From Leifsonia sp. CL147 (lineage in GTDB: Bacteria > Actinomycetota > Actinomycetes > Actinomycetales > Microbacteriaceae), in the NCBI RefSeq assembly GCF_900114565.1, contig NZ_FOTM01000003.1, positions 94,674 through 158,673 on the forward strand: a stretch of 64,000 nt of DNA. The letters are read 5' to 3'. The position numbers and the translations under genes are program-made. The number at the start of each line of letters is the position of its first letter. The stretch's first letter is position 1. Under the pieces are notes generated by a model. That model made no database searches. It was not told the origin of the DNA and was given only the letters and a program-made list of their open reading frames with translations. Shown here one piece after another: positions 58,584 through 64,000 of the stretch.

Positions 58584-60143
58584 GTGAACCCGATAGCGAC
58601 AGTGAACGACTCGAAGACATCCCCCATCCCCGTCATCGACGCGTCGGAGAACGTGTCCGACGTCCCCACCGCGAGTCCCGACGGGCGACCCACCCGCACG
58701 GAGACCGACTCCCTCGGCAGTCGTGAGATCCCCGCCGACGCCTACTGGGGGGTCCACACCTCGCGTGCGCTGGAGAACTTCCCGATCGCCAAGCGGCCCA
58801 TCTCCGTCTACCCGGACCTCATCGTCGCGCTCGCGAGCGTCAAGCAGGCGGCCGCCCGCGCCAACCTGGAGATCGGCGTGCTGGAGCAGCACAAAGCCGA
58901 ACTCATCGACCGGGCCTGCCAGCTCATCATCGACGGCGGCTACCACGACCAGTTCGTCGTGGGAGTGATGCAGGGAGGCGCCGGCACCTCGACGAACATG
59001 AACGCCAACGAGGTGATCGCCAACCTCGCGCTCGAGCTCGACGGGCGCGAGAAGGGCGACTACGCCCACATGCACCCGATCGACGACGTCAACCGCAGCC
59101 AGAGCACGAACGACACCTACCCGACGGCCATCAAGATCGGCCTCACGTTCTCCCTCGCTCACCTCCTCGACGAGCTCGCACTCCTCCGCGACTCGTTCGC
59201 GCGCAAGGCCGAGGAGTTCCGCAACATCCTCAAGGTCGGGCGCACGCAGCTGCAGGATGCGGTGCCGATGACGCTCGGGCAGGAGTTCCACGGCTTCGCG
59301 ACGACCCTGACCGAGGACCACGCCCGGCTCACCGAGACCAAGTGGCTGCTCGCCGAGGTCAACCTCGGCGCGACCGCCATCGGCACCGGGATCACGGCGG
59401 ACCCGGGCTATGCGGCGTCGGTCGTGCGCCACCTCAACGCCATCACCGGCCTCAATCTGGAGACGGCTCCGGACCTGATCGAGTCGACCAGCGACGCCGG
59501 CGCGTTCATGTCCTTCTCCGGCTCCTTGAAGCGCAGCGCCATCAAGCTCTCGAAGATCTGCAACGACCTCCGCCTGCTCTCCTCCGGCCCGCAGGCCGGA
59601 CTCGGCGAGATCAACCTCCCGCCGCGTCAGGCGGGCTCCAGCATCATGCCCGGCAAGGTCAACCCGGTCATCCCGGAGGTCGTCAACCAGGTCGCGTTCT
59701 CCGTCGCCGGGGCGGATGTCACGGTCACCATGGCGGCTGAGGGCGGCCAGCTCCAGCTCAACGCCTTCGAGCCGGTGATCGCCCACTCCCTGATGCAGAG
59801 CGTCACGTGGATGACGCAGGCGTTCCACACGCTGCGTGTGAACTGCGTCGAGGGAATCAGTGCCAACGAGGAACGTCTGGGCGCCATGGTCGGCTCCTCG
59901 GTCGGCGTCATCACGGCGCTGACGCCGCACATCGGCTACGCCGCGGCCGCCGCCCTCGCGAAGTCCGCCCTGCTGACCGGCCGTAACGTCGCCGATCTGG
60001 TGGTCGAGGCCAAACTGATGAGCCGCGACGAGGTCACCCGCCTGCTGTCGCCCGCCCGGCTCAGCGGCCTCGAGGTCATCACGACCGCGATTCCGGTCGT
60101 CGAGGCGGACGCCATTGCGAAGGCGCATGCCGAGCGCACGTGA
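58584..60143 (+). CDS. aspA: Aspartate ammonia-lyase (aspartase)
   Basis: Reversibly deaminates L-aspartate to fumarate. The 519-residue protein carries IPADAYWGVHTSRALENF, MQGGAGTSTNMNANEVIANL, the HMHPIDDVNRSQSTNDTYPT segment, VGRTQLQDAVPMTLGQEF and the fumarase/aspartase signature GSSIMPGKVNPV, followed by VEGISANEERL. Aspartase rather than fumarase is supported by the GGAGTSTNMN and NDTYPT context. The GTG at 58584 follows CGGAG by 8 bases. It gives about 40 polar residues before the conserved core; earlier in-frame ATGs exist at 58434 and 58545. Confidence 0.93.
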   Translation: MNPIATVNDSKTSPIPVIDASENVSDVPTASPDGRPTRTETDSLGSREIPADAYWGVHTSRALENFPIAKRPISVYPDLIVALASVKQAAARANLEIGVLEQHKAELIDRACQLIIDGGYHDQFVVGVMQGGAGTSTNMNANEVIANLALELDGREKGDYAHMHPIDDVNRSQSTNDTYPTAIKIGLTFSLAHLLDELALLRDSFARKAEEFRNILKVGRTQLQDAVPMTLGQEFHGFATTLTEDHARLTETKWLLAEVNLGATAIGTGITADPGYAASVVRHLNAITGLNLETAPDLIESTSDAGAFMSFSGSLKRSAIKLSKICNDLRLLSSGPQAGLGEINLPPRQAGSSIMPGKVNPVIPEVVNQVAFSVAGADVTVTMAAEGGQLQLNAFEPVIAHSLMQSVTWMTQAFHTLRVNCVEGISANEERLGAMVGSSVGVITALTPHIGYAAAAALAKSALLTGRNVADLVVEAKLMSRDEVTRLLSPARLSGLEVITTAIPVVEADAIAKAHAERT

Positions 60144-60441
60144 GCCTTCGAAAATGAACATGTTTGGGAGCGCTCTCTAGGCAGAGCAAGTCGTCTACTG
60201 GCACTCTGGTAGGAGTCGTCGTGCCCGGCATGGCGATCAGGGCGCCGACGCCGTGACTCTCGCTGCTCCGGGCGTCGGCGCCCGTCGACGGAGCTCCCGC
60301 CTCCCAAAGTCTTCCGGACGGAAGCCGACGTGCCCGCACTCTACGGGAAAGCCCGTGGGCGCCGCGATCCCTTGCCCGGTGCGGCAGGAGAGCGTACTCT
60401 GCTCGTCCTGCAGCCCGGTGCCCTCGCGTTCAGGCGGGCCC
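60144..60441. other. 298-bp convergent gap with an orphan operator
   Basis: Between aspA and a small minus-strand gene. It opens with an AT-richer stretch and the operator-like TGGGAGCGCTCTCT (60165-60178). The rest (60185-60441) has no recognisable conserved frame on either strand and no strong terminator hairpin; it may contain remnants of a lost gene. Confidence 0.4.
60165..60178. promoter_or_regulatory. Orphan LacI/CebR-type operator-like palindrome
   Basis: TGGGAGCGCTCTCT differs at two positions from the 14-bp palindrome TGGGAGCGCTCCCA used by actinobacterial CebR-like LacI regulators of sugar operons. No sugar-uptake gene or LacI regulator is adjacent, so the site is orphaned or coincidental. 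Confidence 0.4.
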
Positions 60442-60654
60442 TCACTGGAAGGGCGCCCACTCCTCGAGGTCGTACTCGAGTTCGATGCCCGAGTAGAGCC
60501 GCACGCGCCACACGCGGCTATCGCCTCCCACGAACTGGCCTCGCGCGGTCTCCATCGACCATTCGCCGTCCCCGACACGTTGCCATCGGATCATTCCCAC
60601 GTGTTCTTGCAGGCGCGGCGCGTGCGGCGGGTGAATGAAGTCGTCCTCAGACAT
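60442..60654 (-). CDS. Small hypothetical protein
   Basis: A 70-residue polar protein (SEDDFIHPPHAPRLQEHVGM, IRWQRVGDGEWSMETARGQF, then WRVRLYSGIELEYDLEEWAP). The frame has Trp-rich beta-strand alternation and good codon composition, but no recognised family. The ATG at 60654 was chosen from its position after a GAGG stretch; a longer in-frame start exists at 60726. It lies 80 bp downstream of the alpha/beta hydrolase gene in the same direction. Confidence 0.5.
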   Translation of the reverse strand: MSEDDFIHPPHAPRLQEHVGMIRWQRVGDGEWSMETARGQFVGGDSRVWRVRLYSGIELEYDLEEWAPFQ

Positions 60655-60733
60655 CGACGCATCCTCAACCTCCCTCGCTGCGGGGCCTAAAGTGCGCCCT
60701 GGGTGGACTACCGCGCTATCCCCCAAACGGGTG

Positions 60734-61660
60734 TCACGGGCGCGGTGCGCCGCCGTCCCGGGATCCGGCCTCGCGGAACAGCGCGATCATGTCCCGTCCG
60801 AGCTGGTGCGGCGCCGTCTCGCACGGGCTGTGCCCGGTCCGGTAGACAGCGAGTCGCGCGTTGAGGGCCTGGGCGTTCGCGGCATGAAGGTGCGTCGGCC
60901 AGAGATCGTGATCCCCGGTCGCCACCAGCACCGGGATGCCGGACGCCGCGACACGGTCGCGCACATCCGGCACGTGCTTCATCAGCCCGACGATGTCGTC
61001 GACGCTGGAGCGGCGGGTGAGGGCGAAACGGGAGCGCACGAAGGCGAGGCGGCTGTCGGACACCTTGTTCTTGTTCGTCGTGATGCCCCAGATCATCAGG
61101 GCGGCACCGCCGCGCGCAGTCACGAACCAGCTCAGCCAGCCGATGATGCGCACGCCGCGGAACGACTGCCCGGGCTCCGGTGGCGCCGTGAGCAGGGTCA
61201 GGGAGCGGAACAGCCCGGGATGCTCCACGAGCGCGAGCTCGGAAAGGATGCCTGCGAACGAATACCCGAGGACGTGCGCCGGGCCGCCCTTCTTCAGGAA
61301 CGCAACGATGTCGGCGACCAGGAGTCCGTACGTGTAATGCCCGCCGGGAACCGGACCGGCGTCCGCCGACTCGTACTGCCCGGCCAGATCGAAGCTCTGC
61401 ACGTAGTATCCGGCGGCGACGAGGATCGGAGCCAGCAGAAAGAAGTCCTCCTTGGACCCGGTCACTCCCGGGATGAGCACCACTCGTGGATCGGCCGGGT
61501 CGCCGAGCGAGGCGACGGCCAGTTCGCCGCTGGGTGCCCGGAATCGGGAGAACACCGTTCCGACGGGTGCGATGGACCAGTCGACGTCGGGCAGGGCGGC
61601 GTCGAGGCGCTCGGCCTCGTCATCGCCGCCCGTGACCGGACGCGTCTCTCCGATGGACAC
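60734..61660 (-). CDS. Alpha/beta-fold hydrolase
   Basis: A 308-residue serine hydrolase. The oxyanion strand is VVLIPGVTGSKEDFFLLAPI, the nucleophile elbow VLGYSFAGILSELAL (about 128-142, Ser in GYSFAG), the acid segment GIPVLVATGDHDLWP and the His in YRTGHSPCETAPHQ. There is no signal peptide. The substrate is unknown. It starts 43 bp downstream of the FAH-family gene's end, on the same strand, and may be co-transcribed with it. Confidence 0.87.
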   Translation of the reverse strand: MSIGETRPVTGGDDEAERLDAALPDVDWSIAPVGTVFSRFRAPSGELAVASLGDPADPRVVLIPGVTGSKEDFFLLAPILVAAGYYVQSFDLAGQYESADAGPVPGGHYTYGLLVADIVAFLKKGGPAHVLGYSFAGILSELALVEHPGLFRSLTLLTAPPEPGQSFRGVRIIGWLSWFVTARGGAALMIWGITTNKNKVSDSRLAFVRSRFALTRRSSVDDIVGLMKHVPDVRDRVAASGIPVLVATGDHDLWPTHLHAANAQALNARLAVYRTGHSPCETAPHQLGRDMIALFREAGSRDGGAPRP

Positions 61661-61703
61661 AGCAATAAGCTAACCCACCGCGGCGCGGTGCTGCAGAGCA
61701 GCG

Positions 61704-62579
61704 TCAGGTGACCCGGCAATACGTGGTGAGGTAGCCGATCCCGCCGATGGACACGGTGACGGTGGACCGGTCGCGCAGGAACACCGGCGGGGTGCGCGAG
61801 TAGCCCGCTCCGCCCGGGCTGCCCGTCGAGATGAGGGTGCCCGGCGGGATCGTCGCGGAGCGCGAGAGGAACTCGATCAGCTCGGCGACCGAGCGCACCA
61901 TGTCGGCAGTGGACGCATCCTGGAGGATCGCGCCGTCGACGTTCGTCGTCAGCCACAGATCCTGAGGGTCGGCGATCTCGTCGGCCGTGACGACGACCGG
62001 GCCGGTCGGGGTGAAGCCGTCGAACGACTTGCAGCGCGACCACTGCGCCTCGGAGAACTGGAGGTCGCGCGCCGTGATGTCGTTGACGACGGTGTAGCCC
62101 CAGACGTAGTCGAGCGCATCGCGGACGGGGACGTTCCGGGCGGGCTTGCCGATGATGACGCCGAGCTCCGCTTCGTAGTCGACCTGCGTGGAGAGATCGG
62201 CGGGCCAGCTGGTGGTGCCCCCGTGGCCGGTGAGCGAGTTCGGCCACAGGTTGAAGACGGTCGCCGCCTTCTCGCTGCGCAGCTTCAGCTCGGACGCGTG
62301 AGCGGCGTAGTTGGCCCCGATGGCGATGACGTGCGGCGGTCGCAGCACAGCGGACGCGTGACGCAGCTCGTGCACAGGAGGCAGCTCGTGCGCCGAGGCT
62401 TCCGCCTCGGTGACGACGCCGCGGACCTCGGCGAGCCCCTCGTCACCCCGCTCGATCAGCTCCTGCAGGTCCTGCGGCGCGTCGCTCATCAGGTCGTCGA
62501 GGAAGAGTGCCCCGTCTCCGATGACGGCGGCCAGGCGGGGCCGGGAATCCGCGGCATTGCTGAGGTGCGAGAATCTCAC
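61704..62579 (-). CDS. Fumarylacetoacetate hydrolase-family enzyme
   Basis: A 291-residue FAH-fold metalloenzyme. The catalytic loop IAIGANYAAHASELK and the metal-binding DYEAELGVIIGKPARNV (Asp/Glu ligands), plus VWGYTVVNDITARDLQ and SFDGFTPTGPVVVTADE are canonical. GTLISTGSPGGAG closes the fold. Family members hydrolyse acylpyruvates, decarboxylate oxaloacetate or isomerise 2-hydroxymuconate-type acids, and the substrate here is open. The gene begins 35 bp after the glycosyltransferase stop, in the same direction. Confidence 0.9.
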   Translation of the reverse strand: MRFSHLSNAADSRPRLAAVIGDGALFLDDLMSDAPQDLQELIERGDEGLAEVRGVVTEAEASAHELPPVHELRHASAVLRPPHVIAIGANYAAHASELKLRSEKAATVFNLWPNSLTGHGGTTSWPADLSTQVDYEAELGVIIGKPARNVPVRDALDYVWGYTVVNDITARDLQFSEAQWSRCKSFDGFTPTGPVVVTADEIADPQDLWLTTNVDGAILQDASTADMVRSVAELIEFLSRSATIPPGTLISTGSPGGAGYSRTPPVFLRDRSTVTVSIGGIGYLTTYCRVT

Positions 62580-62614
62580 CGGTCCAGGCTATCGGGCCGA
62601 GGCACCTCCGCCAC

Positions 62615-63376
62615 TCACGCTACGGCGCCCGGAGCGTCGGGACCGTGTTCCCGCGCGCGGCGCCGCTCCACCCTCCGCCGCCACGGCGACTGCTCGGGGA
62701 GGTGCATGCTCAGCGTCGTGTACGCCCAGCGCAGGCGGCGGCCGAAGCCCCGCCAGGTCGCGAACGGGCGGGCCGAGATGCCGACCGTGAGCCGTTCGTC
62801 GTAGCGCACCGTGGTCTCCAGGTCGAGGTGCAGGGAGAGGTCCAGATCGTCGTGGATGTCGCCGCGGTCCCGGTGCACCCGGTCGCGGACGTCCTGCCAC
62901 ACCTCGCGGCGCATGGCGAAGTTGGAGCCGAAGACCGGCGGGTTCCCGAGCCAGAGCCCGATGGCCCAGAAGTAGCCGCCGATGTAGAGCACCTGACCGA
63001 GGCCCGCGACCACGGTGCTCCCGTCGTAGAACACCCCGCGCCCGGTGAGGACGCCGACCTCCGGCGCGTCGACGAGTTCGGCCTCGATGTGCAGCAGCCA
63101 GTCGGCCGGCGGCCGGGAGTCGGCGTCCAGCCGGGCGATGATGTCGCCGGTCGCGGAGTCGTAGCCGGTGGATGCGGCCGGCCAGATCCCGCGCAGTGGC
63201 TGCTCGATCACACGCGCGCCTCCCGCCCGGGCCACGGCGGCGGTGTCGTCGGTGCTGCCGTTGTCCACGACGATGATCTCGTCCGCCGGCCGCAGTTGCG
63301 CAGCCAGATCGGTCAGGCAGTGTGCGAGCATCGCCGCGTCGTCGAGCGCGGGGATGACGACCGAGATGGAGGGCAC
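62615..63376 (-). CDS. Family 2 glycosyltransferase
   Basis: A 253-residue GT-A fold transferase: SISVVIPALDDAAMLAHCLT (strand 1), EIIVVDNGSTDDTAAVARAG (nucleotide-binding DxSxDxT), then the metal site ARLDADSRPPADWL (DxD at about 78-80) and FGSNFAMRREVWQDVRDRV. No transmembrane helix is obvious; it is likely peripheral. It is isolated from sugar-nucleotide genes, so the acceptor (cell wall polymer or lipid) cannot be named. The ATG at 63376 lies about 40 bp from the 64-bp repeat array. Confidence 0.9.
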   Translation of the reverse strand: MPSISVVIPALDDAAMLAHCLTDLAAQLRPADEIIVVDNGSTDDTAAVARAGGARVIEQPLRGIWPAASTGYDSATGDIIARLDADSRPPADWLLHIEAELVDAPEVGVLTGRGVFYDGSTVVAGLGQVLYIGGYFWAIGLWLGNPPVFGSNFAMRREVWQDVRDRVHRDRGDIHDDLDLSLHLDLETTVRYDERLTVGISARPFATWRGFGRRLRWAYTTLSMHLPEQSPWRRRVERRRAREHGPDAPGAVA

Positions 63377-63420
63377 GGTGAGACTTTACGCTCCGCCAGG
63401 CGTCGAAGCTGTTACCTCGG

Positions 63421-63676
63421 TCGCAGGCTCCCTCGGCGCTGGGGTCGCGCACCGCTCCGCGGCGCCCCTAGCTCCACCGCGCGGTCGCAGGCTCCCTCGG
63501 CGCTGGGGTCGCGCACCGCTCCGCGGCGCCCCTAGCTCCACCGCGCGGTCGCAGGCTCCCTCGGCGCTGGGGTCGCGCACCGCTCCGCGGCGCCCCTAGC
63601 TCCACCGCGCGGTCGCAGGCTCCCTCGGCGCTGGGGTCGCGCACCGCTCCGCGGCGCCCCTAGCTCCACCGCGCGG
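63421..63676. repeat. Four perfect 64-bp tandem repeats (family D)
   Basis: Units begin at 63421, 63485, 63549 and 63613 (TCGCAGGCTCCCTCGGCGCT...) with an exact 64-bp period and essentially no divergence. The array overlaps the 3' end of the minus-strand alkA-like gene. Because 64 is not a multiple of three, each unit is read in a different frame, until a TAG (CTA on the plus strand at 63532) ends translation in the third unit crossed. Confidence 0.95.
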
Positions 63677-64000
63677 TTCCACAGATGCATGCCGGCGTAG
63701 CTCCGCCAGGGCGCCCAGGCCTCGGCGTGGGCCGACAGCGCTCGCGGCTCGGCCGGCAGCCCCAGCCGCGCGGCGCCCTGCCGGAGGGCCAGGTCGCCGG
63801 TGAGGAGCACATCCGGGCTGCCGAGGACCCGCAGCGCGACGTACCCGGCCGTCCACGGCCCGATCCCCGGCAGCGCGAGCAGCCGCTCTTCGAGGTCGTC
63901 CCGCGATTCGCCGATGTCGATCGTCAGGCGACCCTCGGCCAGCGCCTCCGCGACCCCGACGATCGCGTCGATCCGGCGACCCGGCCCGCGCAGCACCTCG
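63532..64000 (-). CDS. DNA-3-methyladenine glycosylase (AlkA type), partial, with repeat-encoded tail
   Basis: C-terminal part of an AlkA/HhH-GPD DNA glycosylase; the 5' end lies beyond the window. The helix-hairpin-helix LLALPGIGPWTAGYVALRVL and catalytic Asp in LLTGDLALRQGAARL are followed by AWAPWRSYAGMHLWN, where family members normally end within a few residues. Instead about 43 residues follow (RAVELGAPRSGARPQRRGSL and more), read from 64-bp tandem repeats in successive frames up to TAG. Catalytic features are intact, so the enzyme is probably active with an unusual basic tail. Confidence 0.85.
   Translation of the reverse strand, partial: EVLRGPGRRIDAIVGVAEALAEGRLTIDIGESRDDLEERLLALPGIGPWTAGYVALRVLGSPDVLLTGDLALRQGAARLGLPAEPRALSAHAEAWAPWRSYAGMHLWNRAVELGAPRSGARPQRRGSLRPRGGARGAAERCATPAPREPATARWS

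Noticed and set aside
1-64000. tRNA, rRNA, riboswitch or insertion sequence
   Set aside because: No cloverleaf-like pattern with T-arm consensus, no conserved riboswitch core and no transposase-like protein was recognised by eye; a tRNAscan/Infernal run would be needed to exclude small RNAs.

Overview
The window is a gap-free, GC-rich chromosomal segment packed with short-spaced and overlapping genes. GTG starts, ATGA/GTGA stop-start overlaps, SNF2 and Ski2-type helicases, a group-III phosphofructokinase and a MoeZ-type MoeB all point to an actinobacterium. The gene set fits the family Microbacteriaceae (Leifsonia-like), but that placement is an inference from gene content. No rRNA, tRNA, CRISPR array, insertion sequence or prophage was recognised. 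Most of the window is core or niche metabolism.

Layout. 1-3.4 kb: a hairpin-repeat cluster, mutY, a uridine-kinase-like protein with a damaged P-loop, a palindrome array and a ketopantoate-reductase-like gene. 3.5-10 kb: a drug exporter diverging from its TetR regulator over a clear operator, then a tightly overlapping run tetR-truB-two membrane proteins-ribF-MFS. 10.2-15.7 kb: a ROK sugar kinase, and a SorC/DeoR regulator followed by deoC, an aldehyde dehydrogenase and a half-length aldehyde dehydrogenase paralogue (deoxyribose catabolism). 16.4-20.3 kb: a visibly lower-GC three-gene operon encoding a ThDP-dependent 2-oxo acid decarboxylase, an anthranilate-synthase-like component I and its glutamine amidotransferase. 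This is the best candidate for an uncharacterised pathway. 20.5-34 kb: housekeeping and small accessory genes, including a macrodomain protein, a CsoR-like sensor facing an RbsD-like protein, an SNF2 ATPase, CYTH, pfkA, a LysR effector domain without HTH facing a DUF5997 gene, an unusual SDR and a large APC permease.

34.0-45.8 kb is a molybdenum island. It holds moaA-moaD on the plus strand, a nine-gene minus-strand run (membrane sulfite-oxidase-like enzyme, moeB/moeZ, moeA, a moaC-mogA fusion, moaE, a MerR-TOBE regulator, modA, modB, modC) and a second Mo enzyme with a flavin reductase and a zinc-ribbon partner. No mobA is present, which agrees with both Mo enzymes being sulfite-oxidase-type. 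46-49 kb: a WXG100-like protein, a large DUF1023 hydrolase and a lipoprotein, resembling a type VII secretion cargo set. 49-64 kb: Ski2-like helicase, PiT phosphate transporter, two NCS2-type nucleobase permeases, trmB, an aldehyde dehydrogenase, aspA, an alpha/beta hydrolase, an FAH-family enzyme, a glycosyltransferase and a partial alkA whose tail reads through a 64-bp tandem repeat.

The strongest non-coding signal is at convergent gene junctions. Several carry species-specific palindromic or tandem repeats: two 40-bp-period arrays sharing one 13-19 bp palindrome, two copies of a 29-bp-arm hairpin, and purine-rich tracts (C-rich on the minus-strand transcript) between the minus-strand stop codon and the hairpin. 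These look like species-specific bidirectional terminators or protein-binding sites.
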